A DNA stretch of 64,000 bases from Mycolicibacterium sp. lyk4-40-TYG-92 (GCF_030209435.1 NZ_JARVRX010000006.1:1-64000); one strand, 5' to 3'. Positions 35,642 to 46,805 are shown, numbered from the stretch's first letter. Program-made: numbers and translations. The notes: a model not told the origin generated them from the letters alone.

Positions 35642-36489
35642 GACAGTTTCGCCTCTTCCGCCTCGACCACGTTGGCCAGCAGGAAAGCCCGGGTCAGCGG
35701 TCCGACGCCACCGGGGTTCGGCGAGATGGCGCCGGCCACCTCCCACACCCCGGGGTGCACGTCGCCGGCGAGCTTGCCGTCGACCCGGCTGACGCCCACG
35801 TCGACGACAGCCGCGCCCGGCTTCACCATGTCGGCGGTCAGCATGTGCGGCACACCGACGGCGGCGATGATGATGTCGGCCTGCCGGGTCAGTGCCGGCA
35901 GATCGCGAGTTCCGGTGTGGCACAACGTCACTGTCGCGTTCTCCGAACGCCGCGTGAGCAGCAGGCCCATCGGCCGGCCCACGGTGACGCCACGGCCGAT
36001 CACCACGACGTGCGCGCCGGCGATCGGCACCTCGAAGCGGCGCAGCAGGTGCACGATGCCACGCGGTGTGCACGGCAGCGGCGCGGGCTCGTTCAGCACC
36101 AACCGCCCCAGGTTGGTCGGGTGCAGTCCGTCGGCATCCTTGTCAGGGTCGATGCGCTCGAGCGCGGCGTTCTCGTCGAGGTGCTTCGGTAGCGGCAATT
36201 GCACGATGTAGCCCGTGCACTCCGGGTTGGCGTTCAGCTCGTCGATGACGGCGTTCAGCTCGTCCTGGCTGATGTCGGCGGGCAGGTCCCGGCGGATCGA
36301 GTTGATCCCGACCTTGGCGCAGTCGGCGTGCTTGCCGCGCACGTAGGCGTGTGAGCCCGGGTCGTCGCCGACCAGCACCGTCCCCAGACCCGGCGTCCGG
36401 CCGGCAGCGGTCAGCGCCGCCACCCGCTTGGTCAGGTCAGTGAAGATCTCGTCGCGTGTGGCCTTGCCGTCCAGCGTGATTGCACCCAC
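35638..36489 (-). CDS. folD: Bifunctional methylenetetrahydrofolate dehydrogenase/cyclohydrolase
   Basis: 283 residues from GTG 36489 (opens [16 protein letters not shown] as in M. tuberculosis FolD); ATG 36498 is three codons earlier. Motifs: [14 protein letters not shown] with the catalytic Lys, [24 protein letters not shown], and the NADP loop [13 protein letters not shown] and [15 protein letters not shown]. It interconverts 5,10-methylene- and 10-formyl-tetrahydrofolate in one-carbon metabolism. Corresponds to Rv3356c. Confidence 0.96.
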   Translation of the reverse strand: MGAITLDGKATRDEIFTDLTKRVAALTAAGRTPGLGTVLVGDDPGSHAYVRGKHADCAKVGINSIRRDLPADISQDELNAVIDELNANPECTGYIVQLPLPKHLDENAALERIDPDKDADGLHPTNLGRLVLNEPAPLPCTPRGIVHLLRRFEVPIAGAHVVVIGRGVTVGRPMGLLLTRRSENATVTLCHTGTRDLPALTRQADIIIAAVGVPHMLTADMVKPGAAVVDVGVSRVDGKLAGDVHPGVWEVAGAISPNPGGVGPLTRAFLLANVVEAEEAKLS

Positions 36490-36611
36490 GACCACCATTG
36501 TGGCAGGCCAGCAGAAACCGCCGTTGACACACCCGCCGCGGCGTGGGCACTGCGACGGGTACCCAAGCTGGTCCCCAGGAAAGTGCCCGGCAACGGATAG
36601 AGTTGCCCTCG

Positions 36612-39308
36612 ATGACTGGACCAGCCGCACTGCCAGCGCTCACCGTTCGCCATGACGCCACCACGCGCACGTTCGCCCCGGGAAACGATGTCGTCGTCGG
36701 CCGCGATCTGCGCGCCGACTTCCGTGTCGCCCACCCGCTGATCTCGCGCGCGCACCTGATGCTGCGTTTCGATCACGGCCGCTGGGTCGCCGTCGACAAC
36801 GGCAGCCTCAACGGCATGTACGTCAACGGGCAGCGTGTCCCGGCCGCCGACCTGCACAACGGCTCGGCGGTGAACATCGGTAACCCCGACGGGCCGCTGC
36901 TGACCTTCGAGGTCGGCCAGCACCAGGGCCCGGCCGGCACGCCACCGACGACGTCCATGCCCGTCACCCCGACGCCGTCGACCAACCACCGGCCCAGCGC
37001 GACCTGGCCCAGCCAGCAGCCGTACACGCCGCCGTCGGCGGCCCAGCAGCGCTACCCGAGCGGCCCTCAGACGTTCACCCCCTCGGGTCCGCAGCCGCAG
37101 TATCCGAGCGGGCCGCAGCCGCAGTACGGCCAGCAGCCGCCACCGCGCTACCCGACCGGACCCCAGCAGTACGCGCCGCCGTCGGCGCCGATGTCCCGGC
37201 CGGCACCGGTGCGGGTCGCTCCGGACGAGTCGAGCTCGCCGGCCACCCAGTTCGGGCCGACCGCCGTGGCGCGGCCCAGCGAGAACAACCTCGGCACGAC
37301 GATGCTCAAGATCCTGCGGCCCGGCCGCAACGCCGAGGTGCCGGCCGGAGCCATCAAGATCGGTCGCGGCACCGACAACGACATCGTCATCCCCGACGTC
37401 CTGGCATCGCGGCACCACGCGACCTTGATTCCGTCTGCGGCCGGCGGCGCCCAGATCATCGACAACCGCAGCATCAACGGCACCTTCGTCAACGGCCAGC
37501 GGGTCGAGGAGGCGATGCTGCGGGACGGCGACACCGTCACCATCGGTAACGTCGACCTCGTCTACAGCGGCGGCACTCTGGCCCGCCGCACGGTCACCAC
37601 CGCCGACACCCGCACCGGCGGTCTCGAGGTCCACGGCCTGACGTGGACCATCGAGGGCAACAAGACCCTGCTGAACAACATCTCGCTGGATGCCCGCCCC
37701 GGCACGCTGACCGCGGTGATCGGCCCGTCCGGCGCCGGTAAGTCGACGTTCTCCAAGCAGGTCGCCGGCCTGACCCATCCGACCAGTGGCACCGTCACCT
37801 TCGAGGGCCACGACATCCACGCCGAGTACGCCTCGCTGCGGTCCCGAATCGGCATGGTGCCGCAGGACGACGTGGTGCACGGTGATCTGACCGTCCGGCA
37901 AGCCCTGATGTACGCCGCCGAGCTGCGGCTGCCGCCGGACACCACCAAGGAAGACCGCGAGCAGGTCGTCATGCAGGTGCTCGAAGAGCTCGAGATGACG
38001 AAGCACCTGGACACCCGGGTGGCGAAGCTGTCCGGCGGTCAGCGTAAGCGTGCTTCGGTGGCGCTGGAGCTGCTGACCGGGCCGTCGTTGCTGATCCTGG
38101 ATGAGCCGACCTCGGGCCTGGACCCGGCACTCGACCGCCAGGTGATGACGATGCTGCGCCAGCTGGCCGATGCCGGTCGTGTGGTTCTGGTGGTCACGCA
38201 CTCGCTGACCTACCTGGACGTCTGCGATCAGGTGCTGCTGTTGGCACCGGGCGGCATGACGGCATTCTGCGGTCCGCCGAGCCAGATCGGCCCCGAACTG
38301 GGCACCACCAACTGGGCCGACATCTTCTCGTCGGTTGCCGGGGATCCGGAGTCGGCGCACCGACAGTTCCTGGAACGCTCCGGCCCGCCGCCGCCGCAGC
38401 CGCCCGCGGCGACACCGGCTGATCTGGGTGAGCCGGCGAAGACGTCGCTGCTGCGACAGTTCTCCACCATCGCGCGGCGACAGGTGAGGCTGGTGGTGGC
38501 CGACCGCGCCTACACCGCGTTCCTGCTGTTCTTGCCGTTCATCATGGGTGTGCTGTCGCTTTCGGTGCCCGGTGGCGGCCCGAACAAGTCCGGTGTGGGC
38601 TTCGGTAAACCGCTCGCGGCCGGCCCGCCTGATTTCGGCGCCGCGCCGAGCGAACCGGGCCAGATCCTGGTGATGATGAACGTCGGTGCCATCTTCATGG
38701 GCACGGCACTGACCATTCGCGCGCTGATCGGCGAGCGGGCGATCTTCCGTCGGGAACAGGCCGTCGGCCTCTCGACCACCGCGTACCTCGCGGCCAAGGT
38801 TGCGGTGTTCACCGCATTCGCCGTCGTCCAGTCCTCGATCGTGGTGGCCATCACCATCATCGGCAAAGGTTGGGGTCCGGGCTCTGTCACCAATGGTGCG
38901 GTGATCCCGGGCCGCAGCCTCGAGATGTTCGTCGACATCTCGATGACGTGTGTGGCTGCGGCCATGACCGGCCTCGCGTTGTCCGGTTTGGCCAAGTCCG
39001 CCGAGCAGATCATGCCGTTGCTGGTCGTGGCGGTCATGAGCCAGTTGGTGTTCTCCGGCGGCTTGATCCCGGTCACCGGCCGGGTGGTGCTCGATCAGTT
39101 GTCCTGGCTCACCCCGGCGCGGTGGGGCTTCGCATCGTCGGCGTCGACCATCGATCTGACCAGATTGGTCCCCGAGCCGGTGCTACCCAATGACAGCTTC
39201 TGGCATCACACCACCGGCGCGTGGTGGATCGACATCGGCGCCCTGCTGCTGCTCTCGGCGTGCTATCTCGGCTTCGTGCGCTGGCGGATTCGCCTGAAGG
39301 CTGACTGA
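36612..39308 (+). CDS. FHA-domain ABC exporter (Rv1747-like, ABCG-type)
   Basis: 898 residues. Two forkhead-associated domains (about 28-90 and 255-310; cores [10 protein letters not shown] and [10 protein letters not shown], each with [13 protein letters not shown]) flank a Pro/Gln/Tyr-rich linker. The ATPase follows: Walker [10 protein letters not shown], signature LSGGQRKR, Walker [13 protein letters not shown]. Six transmembrane helices end the protein (ABC2 type, [15 protein letters not shown]). The M. tuberculosis homologue Rv1747 binds Thr-phosphorylated partners through FHA domains under kinase PknF and has been linked to export of cell-envelope glycolipids. TAGAGT (36598-36603) ends eight bases before the ATG. 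Confidence 0.92.
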   Translation: MTGPAALPALTVRHDATTRTFAPGNDVVVGRDLRADFRVAHPLISRAHLMLRFDHGRWVAVDNGSLNGMYVNGQRVPAADLHNGSAVNIGNPDGPLLTFEVGQHQGPAGTPPTTSMPVTPTPSTNHRPSATWPSQQPYTPPSAAQQRYPSGPQTFTPSGPQPQYPSGPQPQYGQQPPPRYPTGPQQYAPPSAPMSRPAPVRVAPDESSSPATQFGPTAVARPSENNLGTTMLKILRPGRNAEVPAGAIKIGRGTDNDIVIPDVLASRHHATLIPSAAGGAQIIDNRSINGTFVNGQRVEEAMLRDGDTVTIGNVDLVYSGGTLARRTVTTADTRTGGLEVHGLTWTIEGNKTLLNNISLDARPGTLTAVIGPSGAGKSTFSKQVAGLTHPTSGTVTFEGHDIHAEYASLRSRIGMVPQDDVVHGDLTVRQALMYAAELRLPPDTTKEDREQVVMQVLEELEMTKHLDTRVAKLSGGQRKRASVALELLTGPSLLILDEPTSGLDPALDRQVMTMLRQLADAGRVVLVVTHSLTYLDVCDQVLLLAPGGMTAFCGPPSQIGPELGTTNWADIFSSVAGDPESAHRQFLERSGPPPPQPPAATPADLGEPAKTSLLRQFSTIARRQVRLVVADRAYTAFLLFLPFIMGVLSLSVPGGGPNKSGVGFGKPLAAGPPDFGAAPSEPGQILVMMNVGAIFMGTALTIRALIGERAIFRREQAVGLSTTAYLAAKVAVFTAFAVVQSSIVVAITIIGKGWGPGSVTNGAVIPGRSLEMFVDISMTCVAAAMTGLALSGLAKSAEQIMPLLVVAVMSQLVFSGGLIPVTGRVVLDQLSWLTPARWGFASSASTIDLTRLVPEPVLPNDSFWHHTTGAWWIDIGALLLLSACYLGFVRWRIRLKAD

Positions 39309-39312
39309 CGGG

Positions 39313-39882
39313 CTAGCTGGACAAATCCAGGCCGTGGGCAACGGCGTAGGCAATGGCCTGGTCGACATCGATTCGCGCACCGCGCACCGCGGCGGTGGTC
39401 CAGAACGTCGCATCGGTCCGGGCCGCGCGCAGGTCCGCCTGTTCGAACTTCGCGTCCTGCACCCGCGCGCCGCGTAGATCGGCGGCGCGCAGGACGGCCT
39501 TGCGCAGGTCGGTGCCGACCAGCGACGCCTCGGACAGCCGGCAGTCGGTCAGGTCCACCGCACGCAGATCGCAACCGGCCAGCACCGCCAGCCGCAGGTC
39601 GACCTCGACCATGGTGATGGGCCGCAGCGAGCACTCGGTGAACGTCGACCCAAGCATGGTGCAATGCCGGAAGGTGCTGTGCGCCAGCGAAGTCCGCCGG
39701 AAGGTGCAATTGCGGAACGCCGAGCCGGAATGATCGGACTCGGTCAGGTTGACGCCGCTGAAGTCGCAGTCGGTGAAAACGACCCGCTCGGTGCGCAGCC
39801 GGCTCAGGTCGCCGTCGTACTCGTCGCGAAAGACGACTCCGGTGAATTCCGTGTCTTGCCAGTGCTCGTCGGGAACCGTCAC
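39313..39882 (-). CDS. mfpA: Pentapeptide-repeat protein MfpA
   Basis: 189 residues from GTG 39882. Repeats of the A(D/N)LXX type run from about residue 25 to 165 (for example CDFSGVNLTESDHSGSAFRNCTF), giving a right-handed quadrilateral helix that mimics DNA. MfpA of M. smegmatis and M. tuberculosis (Rv3361c) binds DNA gyrase and gives low-level fluoroquinolone tolerance. It normally sits directly beside the GTPase MfpB; here a plus-strand DUF1906 gene is inserted between them. Confidence 0.88.
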   Translation of the reverse strand: MTVPDEHWQDTEFTGVVFRDEYDGDLSRLRTERVVFTDCDFSGVNLTESDHSGSAFRNCTFRRTSLAHSTFRHCTMLGSTFTECSLRPITMVEVDLRLAVLAGCDLRAVDLTDCRLSEASLVGTDLRKAVLRAADLRGARVQDAKFEQADLRAARTDATFWTTAAVRGARIDVDQAIAYAVAHGLDLSS

Positions 39883-39902
39883 GAGTTCGTACCATAGCCC
39901 CC

Positions 39903-40676
39903 ATGGCAGACATGGCACGCCCCGCTGACCGCCTGTCGAGACGAGGTTTCCTCACCCTGACCGCAGCCGGACTGGCGACGTCACTGAGCACCCCGATTGC
40001 CTTGGCCGACAACGGCAAACTGATCGACTTCACACATCTGCAAGTGCCCGTCGACCAGGTCGTCGCGGCCGGCTACACCGGCGTCATCGTCTACGTCTCC
40101 GAACTACGGCCTGGCGCCGCCTTCGACTTCAAGCCCGTCAGCCGGGGCTACACCGACGCACTGCGCGCGGCGGGTCTGCACGTCGTCAGCGTCTACCAGT
40201 ACGGCAAGCCGGGCTGGGTGAACAGCCCGTCGGATTACACCCGCGGCTTCGACGGCGGGGTGGCCGATGCCCGCACCGCGCTCAGCCTGCATGGTGCAGC
40301 CGGTGGGCCCGACACCGCGCCGATCTTCTTCAGCGTCGACGAGGACATCTCCGCCGACACGTGGAAAAACGTTGCACTGCAATGGTTCAAGGGCATCAAT
40401 TCGGTGCTCGGAGTCCAGCGCACCGGTATCTACGGCGGCGCCCGGCAGGTCACCTGGGCAGCCGACGACGGCGTCATCGGCCGCTCCACCACGCCGGGAC
40501 ACCGCTGGGCCTGGCAGACAAGGGCCTGGTCCGGTGGTGCCCGAGCGCCGATGGCGGTGCTGTATCAGGCGACGGTGGTGACGGCCTCGGACCCCGGCAC
40601 GATGATCGGTGACTACCACGTCGACGAGGACGACATCCTGGCCGCGGACTACGGCCAGTGGGACCTGACGCGTTAG
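39903..40676 (+). CDS. Tat-exported DUF1906 (glycoside hydrolase-like) protein
   Basis: 257 residues from ATG 39903 (39912 also possible). Twin-arginine signal SRRGFLTLTAAGLATSLS ending near residue 36 (ALADNG), then a DUF1906 barrel (LIDFTHLQVPVDQVVAAGYTGVIVYVSE, PIFFSVDEDIS, GIYGGARQVTWAA, YHVDEDDI). These proteins resemble GH25 lysozyme-type barrels and are secreted; peptidoglycan is a plausible target. Encoded opposite to and between mfpA and mfpB, its stop overlapping the mfpB stop. Likely an insertion into an otherwise conserved operon. Confidence 0.85.
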   Translation: MADMARPADRLSRRGFLTLTAAGLATSLSTPIALADNGKLIDFTHLQVPVDQVVAAGYTGVIVYVSELRPGAAFDFKPVSRGYTDALRAAGLHVVSVYQYGKPGWVNSPSDYTRGFDGGVADARTALSLHGAAGGPDTAPIFFSVDEDISADTWKNVALQWFKGINSVLGVQRTGIYGGARQVTWAADDGVIGRSTTPGHRWAWQTRAWSGGARAPMAVLYQATVVTASDPGTMIGDYHVDEDDILAADYGQWDLTR

Positions 40677-41251
40677 GCCGGGGCGCCCAACCTCGTCAGC
40701 GCGTATTCGGTGACGGTGATCAGTGCGTCGCGCGCCGACTGCCGCTGCCGCGCATCGACGGTGACGACCGGGATGTTGTCGGGCAGCGCCAGTGCCTTGC
40801 GGACCGCGTGGCCGGGATGCCTTGGTGCGCCGTCGAATTCGTTGACGGCGATGATGAACGGCAAACCCCGTGCCTCGAAGAAGTCGACGGCCGCGAAGCT
40901 GTCCTGCAGCCGGCGGACGTCGACCAGGATGATCGCGCCGATCGCGCCGCGCACCAGGTCGTCCCACATGAACCAGAACCGGCGCTGCCCTGGCGTGCCG
41001 AACAGGTAGAGCACCAGGTCGTCGGCGAGGGTGATGCGGCCGAAGTCCATGGCGACCGTGGTGGTGTTCTTGTCGGGGGTACCGGCGAGCGCGTCGACAC
41101 CGACCGAGGCGTTGGTGACGATGGCCTCGGTGCGCAGCGGCATGATCTCGGAGACCGCGCCGACGAACGTCGTCTTACCGACACCGAACCCGCCCGAGAT
41201 GACGATCTTCGTCGACGCGGGGGCGTGCCGATTAGAGAGCCCGTAGGCCAC
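40673..41251 (-). CDS. mfpB: Conservon GTPase MfpB
   Basis: 192 residues from GTG 41251. Small GTPase with P-loop GGFGVGKTTFVGAVSE, switch DFGRI, TPGQ (FGTPGQRRFWFMW) and NEFD. Belongs to the actinobacterial conservon (CvnD) set. MfpB, in its GTP form, modulates MfpA action on gyrase in M. smegmatis. Overlaps the DUF742 gene by 20 bases. Corresponds to Rv3362c. Confidence 0.92.
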   Translation of the reverse strand: MAYGLSNRHAPASTKIVISGGFGVGKTTFVGAVSEIMPLRTEAIVTNASVGVDALAGTPDKNTTTVAMDFGRITLADDLVLYLFGTPGQRRFWFMWDDLVRGAIGAIILVDVRRLQDSFAAVDFFEARGLPFIIAVNEFDGAPRHPGHAVRKALALPDNIPVVTVDARQRQSARDALITVTEYALTRLGAPA

Positions 41252-41618
41252 GCAGTGTCCTCCCGATCAAGTCACGCCGGTCGTCGATGCTCGCCGTGGT
41301 GCCGAGCGTGGCGTGTACTTGAAGATAACCCTGCGTGACGAGGTCGCCGATCAGCACACGCGCAACACCGAGTGGTATTGCTAACTTTGCCGCGACCTCG
41401 GCCACCGAGGGCCGGGTGGAACCGAGTCTGAGAATTTCGCCGCGCACATCGTTGCCCGGCCAGTGCGACGCCGGGGCGGCTGCCAGCGGGTAGATCGGCG
41501 CCTCCATGGGCAGCTCGATGTCAGTGGTGGTCCGGCCCGCCGTCAGCGTGTAGGGCCGCACCAGGCTGGGCTGCTCCGCGGTGAACGCGGACTCCCAGGC
41601 GTCAGATGTCGGCTCCAT
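41232..41618 (-). CDS. DUF742 conservon protein
   Basis: 128 residues from ATG 41618. Winged-helix-like DUF742 core (VRPYTLTAGRTTTDIELPMEAPIY, VAEVAAKLAIPLGVARVLIGDLVTQGYLQV). CvnC-type component that binds the roadblock and GTPase partners. Corresponds to Rv3363c. Eight bases separate it from the roadblock gene. Confidence 0.92.
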   Translation of the reverse strand: MEPTSDAWESAFTAEQPSLVRPYTLTAGRTTTDIELPMEAPIYPLAAAPASHWPGNDVRGEILRLGSTRPSVAEVAAKLAIPLGVARVLIGDLVTQGYLQVHATLGTTASIDDRRDLIGRTLRGLRAL

Positions 41619-41626
41619 GGTGTCCC

Positions 41627-42025
41627 CTATCGGGTCCTGCGGGCGGATTGCACGACCGTCCCGACGCGTTCGACGAGGATCGCCATCTCGTAGCCGATCT
41701 GGCCGATGTCGCACGACCGGGTTGCCAGCGTCGCGAGGTTCGAACCGTCACCGACGCGCATCAGCAGCAGGTATCCGTGCTCCATCTCGACCACGGACTG
41801 CAGCACGTGCCCGCCGTCGAACAGCTGGGAGGCGCCGGTGGCCAGACTGGCCAGCCCGGAGGCGACGGCGGCGAGCTGGTCGGCACGCTCGGTGGGCATC
41901 CGCGAGCTCGCGGCCATCAGCAGACCGTCGGCCGACACCAGGATGGCGTGCGCCACTCCCGAGACCTCGTCGGCGAATTTCGTGACGAGCCAATCCAGCG
42001 ACTCGCGCTGAGTCGTACGTGTCAT
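41627..42025 (-). CDS. Roadblock/LC7 conservon protein
   Basis: 132 residues; ATG 42025 shares its A with the kinase stop (GTG 42028 also possible). Roadblock/LC7 fold ([35 protein letters not shown]), a regulator of small GTPases in bacteria. CvnB-type; corresponds to Rv3364c. Probably bridges the kinase-like sensor and the GTPase. Confidence 0.92.
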   Translation of the reverse strand: MTRTTQRESLDWLVTKFADEVSGVAHAILVSADGLLMAASSRMPTERADQLAAVASGLASLATGASQLFDGGHVLQSVVEMEHGYLLLMRVGDGSNLATLATRSCDIGQIGYEMAILVERVGTVVQSARRTR

Positions 42026-44712
42026 CACCGGCCTCCCGTGTCCCGGGACTGCGACCGGCCGGCGTGCACACCGCCGAAGTGTCCGCTGATGCTGGCCCGC
42101 ACTGCGGCGGGATCCCGCCGCAGTGCGCCCTCGTCGGAGGCTTCGGGATGGGCGCCCTCGTCAGGCGCGCCGGGGATCAGCCGGGCGCCGGGCTGACGGA
42201 CCGGCAGGCCCGCCTCGGTGTGCTCGACGACCGGCGCGTCCTGCGCGGCGGCCGCTGCCGACCAACCCTGGTCCCATACCGTCTGCCAATCGAGGTCGGT
42301 GCTGTTCGCCAATTGCGTAGGGTCGTCGATCAGCCATTCCGAGAGCATCTTCTGGTAGATGGCGTCCTCACTTCCGGCGGTGGGGCTCGGCTGGGGCGTC
42401 GGGGTGGGGCGCGGCGCAGGCGGGGCCGCCGGACGAACCGGCTCAGGCGCGGGACGCACCGGCTCGGGCGCGGCGGGCGGCGTCTGGGCCCGGGCCGCGA
42501 AGAACGACGACGTATCAGTCGGCACCTGCGCGGGTCGCTCGACGGGCGACTCGGCGCGGCCGGCGATGCCGCTGGCTCCCGGATTGCGCTGCGGCAGGTT
42601 GACGCCGCTGAGGTCGCCCGTGCCGGCGGGACCGGCACGGAAGCCGTTACGGGCCTCGACGAATGCCGGTTCCACCGATGGAACCGGCGGCGCCGGGGGC
42701 TGCGCGACGGGCGGGGCCATGGCGCCGAACGTCGCGAACCCGCCGGTGTCGGGGCCGAGGCCAGGCAGGTCGGTCACGCCGGTCTCCGCGGTCGACGAGC
42801 CGTCCCAGTAGGTGCCGAAGTCAGGGATGGCCGGCAGCCCGGCCTGCAGTTCGACCGGGACGTAGATGCCGGCCGTGGTGCCCGAGTCCGGATCTCCTTC
42901 GACGGTGTCGCGCAGCCGGACGACCAGGCCGTGCTGGGTGGCCAGCCGGCCGACCACGAACAGGCCCATATGCCGCGCGGTGTATGTGTTGACCTCGCCA
43001 CCGGAGCGCAGTCGGCTGTTGGCCATGCGGAGATCGGCTTCGGTCATGCCCAGACCGCCGTCGCTGACCTCGATCACCAGTGCGCCGTTGGGCGCATGCA
43101 CCGCGGAGACCTGCACCTCCGAAGTCGGCGGCGAGTAGCGCAATGCGTTGTCGAGCAGCTCGGCCATCATGTGCACCAGATCGCCTGCGATCGAACCGTG
43201 GATCTCGGTCTCGGGGGCGGCGACGATGACCACCCGGGTGTAGTCCTCGACCTCGGAGGCTGCAGCGTTGATGACATCGGTCACCGGCACCGGCTCGCCC
43301 TGCTCGTGCGGCACGTTGGTGCCGGCCAGCACCAGCAGGTTGGCGCCGTTGCGTCGCATCCGCGCGGCCAGGTGGTCCAGCCGGAACAGCTTGGCCAGGC
43401 GCTGCGGGTCCTGTTCGTCACGCTCCAGCTGGTCGATGACGGTCAGCTGCTGGTCGATGAGCGACCGGCTGCGCCGCGACAGCGTCTCGAACATGTCGCT
43501 GACCTGGAGCTGCAGCCGCGCCTGCTCGCCCGCCAGCAGCACGGCCTGTTCGTGCAACTCGTCGACGGCATGCGCAACCTGCCCGATCTCCTCGGTGCTC
43601 TGCACCGGCAGCGGGCGGACGGTCACGTCGGCGCCGGACCGGACCTCGTCGAGCTCGCGCACCAGGTCCTCGTGGGCGACCTTCAGGGCGCTGGTACGTA
43701 GCCGCCGCAGCGGCCGGATGAGGGTCCGCGCCATGTACAACACGATGAGCAGGGCCAGCACCATCACGGCACCGACGATGGCCGAATCGCGGATGGCTTC
43801 GGTGCGCTTGGCGGTGGCCTGATCGTCGACGGCCGAGACGACGTTCGCGGACACGCTGTCGAGCAGCTTGCCGGCGATGCCGCTGGTGGTCTGGATCGAC
43901 TGGCTCAGGTCGGGATTGTTGACCAGCGGCACATTCGGGTCGGACATCATCGACATCCGCTTGACCATTTCCTGGGCCAGCTTCTGCGCTTCGGGCGAAC
44001 CGACACCCAGCACTTCGCTCATGCCGAACAACGTCGACGGCTCCGTGCCCGCCAGGGTGGTCATCGAGCTGCGCAGTTCGTTGTCCGGCAGCTCGCCGCC
44101 GAGGGTGACGAGCAGCTGTTGCATCATCATCTGGCCGCGGGCGCCGACGGCCCGGCTCAGGCCCTGCGTCTGGGCGCGGATCTTCTCGTCGTCGACGCGT
44201 ACCGAACCGGTGATGGTGTCCTCGGCGGTCAGCAGCAACGGCGCGTACAACGTCACGCGCTCGCGCAGTCCGACGCTGTTGGTGGCGACCTTGTTGAGCA
44301 GGCCCTGACCACCGTCGAGCAGGGTTTTGATGCCGGTACCGACGTCGGTCGCGACGTCGGTCTCCGTCAACCGGTGCTGCAGACGTCGTTTGCTCTCGTC
44401 GTACGCGCTCAGCGCCTGTTGCGCGTCGCCGCCGGTGGATGTAGCCAACATTGCGGCGTCGAACGTCGCCATGTAGTTCTCGATGGCCGGCACCATTTCG
44501 GCGCGGTCCGCCGCACGACGCAAATCCGCAGCGTCCGTCCAGCCCGAATAGATACGCATTCCGCCGAACGTGCCGGCGAGTACCAAAGGCACAAAGGCGA
44601 TGGCGAAAACTTTCCAGGCGACCGGCCAATTCGACGGCGAGAAGCGCGACGGTCGTTTCGCGGGCGCGCGGGTGATCTGATCAGCTGCCGAAAACTGTTG
44701 CGCAGCAGTCAT
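42025..44712 (-). CDS. NIT-domain sensor histidine kinase-like protein (conservon CvnA)
   Basis: 895 residues from ATG 44712 (GGGAAAG upstream). One transmembrane helix near 46-66, an external nitrate/nitrite-sensing (NIT)-like helical domain to about 320, a second helix ([20 protein letters not shown]), HAMP, then a kinase region with a HATPase domain ([24 protein letters not shown]) but no clear phospho-acceptor H-box. The last 200 residues are Pro/Ala-rich. Corresponds to Rv3365c. Starts the conservon operon; the 244 bases upstream of it hold no other gene than the divergent TetR promoter. Confidence 0.92.
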   Translation of the reverse strand: MTAAQQFSAADQITRAPAKRPSRFSPSNWPVAWKVFAIAFVPLVLAGTFGGMRIYSGWTDAADLRRAADRAEMVPAIENYMATFDAAMLATSTGGDAQQALSAYDESKRRLQHRLTETDVATDVGTGIKTLLDGGQGLLNKVATNSVGLRERVTLYAPLLLTAEDTITGSVRVDDEKIRAQTQGLSRAVGARGQMMMQQLLVTLGGELPDNELRSSMTTLAGTEPSTLFGMSEVLGVGSPEAQKLAQEMVKRMSMMSDPNVPLVNNPDLSQSIQTTSGIAGKLLDSVSANVVSAVDDQATAKRTEAIRDSAIVGAVMVLALLIVLYMARTLIRPLRRLRTSALKVAHEDLVRELDEVRSGADVTVRPLPVQSTEEIGQVAHAVDELHEQAVLLAGEQARLQLQVSDMFETLSRRSRSLIDQQLTVIDQLERDEQDPQRLAKLFRLDHLAARMRRNGANLLVLAGTNVPHEQGEPVPVTDVINAAASEVEDYTRVVIVAAPETEIHGSIAGDLVHMMAELLDNALRYSPPTSEVQVSAVHAPNGALVIEVSDGGLGMTEADLRMANSRLRSGGEVNTYTARHMGLFVVGRLATQHGLVVRLRDTVEGDPDSGTTAGIYVPVELQAGLPAIPDFGTYWDGSSTAETGVTDLPGLGPDTGGFATFGAMAPPVAQPPAPPVPSVEPAFVEARNGFRAGPAGTGDLSGVNLPQRNPGASGIAGRAESPVERPAQVPTDTSSFFAARAQTPPAAPEPVRPAPEPVRPAAPPAPRPTPTPQPSPTAGSEDAIYQKMLSEWLIDDPTQLANSTDLDWQTVWDQGWSAAAAAQDAPVVEHTEAGLPVRQPGARLIPGAPDEGAHPEASDEGALRRDPAAVRASISGHFGGVHAGRSQSRDTGGR

Positions 44713-44956
44713 CGCGACTCGGCTTTCCCGCCGGCCATGGGTCCGCAATCAGTTACAGGCGCTTGGTTCATATTGGTGTTCCCCGCCGGATTATCAGCCC
44801 ACTCGGGCACGGGAAATCCGCCTGGCAATCTGTCGCAGTATGACAGCGATGAGCAGCCGTTTCCATGCTTCACATCCAACGAACAGTGTTCGTGACCTAT
44901 GTGTTGCACAGTTGTGTGGTAAAAGCGCGCGGCCATTGGTGATTTAGAGTGCCTAG

Positions 44957-45580
44957 ATGGCACGGAGCCGGCTGACCCCCGACCAACGCCGGGACCAGAT
45001 CCTCGATCTCGGGATGGCGGCTTTCTCTGTCCTGCCGTTCGAGCAGGTGGCGATGGAGGATATCGCGGCGCAGGCCGGAATCTCACGGGCGCTGATCTAC
45101 CACTACTTCCCCAGCAAGAAGGAACTGTTCGCGGCGCTCTGGGCACGAGCCCACGAGAAACTGGCCCACGACTCGCACTTCACCGCCGTCGACACCGTCC
45201 GGGCCCAGATCCGCGGTGCGCTCGTCGCGCACTTCACCTTCTACGAGCAGAACCTGACGCTGATGATGATCGCCAATCGCAGCGCCATCGCCGCCGACCC
45301 CGCAGTGCGCAGCCCGATCACCTTCGAGCTCACCCGGCTGCGCGACCACGCGCTGGACGCCTTGGACCTCGCGGGGTCCGGCCGCGACCTGGTGTCGGTG
45401 GCGCTGTCCGGATGGCTGGCGCTGGTCCGCGAAGTGGCATTGGAATGGCTTGAGCTGCAGAGTTTTTCTCGTGACGCGGCCGTCGACCTGTGTATGACCG
45501 CACTCGACGCCCTGGTGTCGCCGCACGCGGATCTGAACCAGCTGCCCCATGGCGTCAGCGATTCGGCAGCAGCACAGTAA
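44957..45580 (+). CDS. TetR-family transcriptional regulator
   Basis: 207 residues. Helix-turn-helix QVAMEDIAAQAGISRALIYHYFPSKKELFAALWARA. TAGAGT (44945-44950) ends exactly six bases before the ATG, so the message is probably leaderless. Divergent from the conservon operon; a target cannot be named. A 42-base gap separates it from trmL. Confidence 0.87.
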   Translation: MARSRLTPDQRRDQILDLGMAAFSVLPFEQVAMEDIAAQAGISRALIYHYFPSKKELFAALWARAHEKLAHDSHFTAVDTVRAQIRGALVAHFTFYEQNLTLMMIANRSAIAADPAVRSPITFELTRLRDHALDALDLAGSGRDLVSVALSGWLALVREVALEWLELQSFSRDAAVDLCMTALDALVSPHADLNQLPHGVSDSAAAQ

Positions 45581-45622
45581 CCTACTTCGGCCCCACCTAG
45601 ACCCAGACAGAGAGGCGGCAGG

Positions 45623-46090
45623 GTGGCACTGAAGGTGCTGTTCTACTCACCCCGGATCGCGCCGAACACCGGCAATGCGATCCGGATGGTCGCTGCCACC
45701 GGCGCGGAGCTGCATCTGGTCGAGCCGCTCGGCTTCGACCTGTCCGAGCCGAAGCTGCGTCGCGCCGGGCTGGACTACCACGATCTGGCGTCGGTGACGG
45801 TGCACCCCGACCTGCAGACCGCGTGGCAGGCAATCCTGCCGGCGCGGGTGTTCGCCTTTACCGCGCACGCGAATTCGTCGTTCGCCGACGTGGCCTATCA
45901 GGGGAACGACGTTTTGATGTTCGGGCCCGAGCCCACCGGCCTGGACGCCGAAACCCTCGCCGACCCACACATCACCCAGCAGGTCCGGATCCCGATGATC
46001 CCGGGGCGGCGGTCCTTGAACCTGTCCAACGCCGCGGCCGTCGCGGTGTACGAGGCGTGGCGTCAGCTCGGCTTCGCCGAGGGCATCTGA
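45623..46090 (+). CDS. trmL: tRNA (cytidine/uridine-2'-O-)-methyltransferase, SpoU family
   Basis: 155 residues from GTG 45623. SPOUT motifs are clear: PRIAPNTGNAIRM, LMFGPEPTGL and RIPMIPGRRSLNLSNAAAVAVYEAWRQ, which form the trefoil-knot SAM site. By homology it 2'-O-methylates the wobble base (position 34) of certain leucine tRNAs. Corresponds to Rv3366. Confidence 0.92.
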   Translation: MALKVLFYSPRIAPNTGNAIRMVAATGAELHLVEPLGFDLSEPKLRRAGLDYHDLASVTVHPDLQTAWQAILPARVFAFTAHANSSFADVAYQGNDVLMFGPEPTGLDAETLADPHITQQVRIPMIPGRRSLNLSNAAAVAVYEAWRQLGFAEGI

Positions 46091-46108
46091 CCGAGCTGAC
46101 GCCTGAGC

Positions 46109-46750
46109 TCACCAGCTGTCCCAGTGGGCGAGCTGCTCGGCCGGCAGCCGCTGGGCCTTCTTGAAATCGGTGCCCTTGGTGTAGGCGATCGGGAACAGTC
46201 CGGCCTGCGTGTAGCGGTCGAACGGGATGCCCAGGAGTTCGGCGGCCTGCCGCTCTCCGTCGCCGAGCAGGTGCAACGTCGTCCATGCCGAGCCCAGTCC
46301 GCGGGAGCGCAGCGCGAGCATGAAGCTCCAGGCCGCCGGCAGGATCGAGCCCCAGTACGACGCCTGCATACCGGCTTCGGCGCCGTCGGGCCGCCCCTCC
46401 AGGCACGGGATCATCAGAACCGGCGCCTTCTCGAAGTTCTCGTTGAGATACGCCGCCGAGCTCTTCACCGCGCCGGCCCGGTCGTCACGCATGTCCCCAC
46501 GCTGCGGCGCGTCCATCGCCAGGTACGGGGTGCCGTTGGTGCGGTAGATGTCCGCCAGCGCCTTCTTCTTGGCCTCGTCCTCGACGAAGACGAACTGCCA
46601 GCCCTGGTTGTTGGATCCGGTCGGCGCCTGCAGCGCCAGATCGAGGCACTCCATGATCACCTCGCGCGGCACGGGCTTCTCGAAGTCGAGTCGCTTGCGC
46701 ACCGATCGGGTGGAGGTCAGCACTTCGTCAGCGGTGAGGTTCAGCGTCAT
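46109..46750 (-). CDS. Nitroreductase-family oxidoreductase
   Basis: 213 residues. FMN-binding nitroreductase fold with the N-terminal RSVRKRLDFEKPVP and APTGSNNQGWQFV motifs and a C-terminal GLFPIAYTKGTDF. Uses NAD(P)H to reduce nitro compounds or quinones. Corresponds by order to Rv3368c. Convergent with trmL, 18 bases apart. Physiological substrate unknown. Confidence 0.88.
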   Translation of the reverse strand: MTLNLTADEVLTSTRSVRKRLDFEKPVPREVIMECLDLALQAPTGSNNQGWQFVFVEDEAKKKALADIYRTNGTPYLAMDAPQRGDMRDDRAGAVKSSAAYLNENFEKAPVLMIPCLEGRPDGAEAGMQASYWGSILPAAWSFMLALRSRGLGSAWTTLHLLGDGERQAAELLGIPFDRYTQAGLFPIAYTKGTDFKKAQRLPAEQLAHWDSW

Positions 46751-46805
46751 AGCCGCACATTACCGCCGACCCGCCGTCACCCCGTGACGGCGGGTTCGGT
46801 GCCTG

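Noticed and set aside
36432..38360. 642-codon open frame opposite the FHA-ABC gene
   Set aside because: Antisense shadow produced by third-position GC; the opposite strand has complete FHA and ABC motifs.
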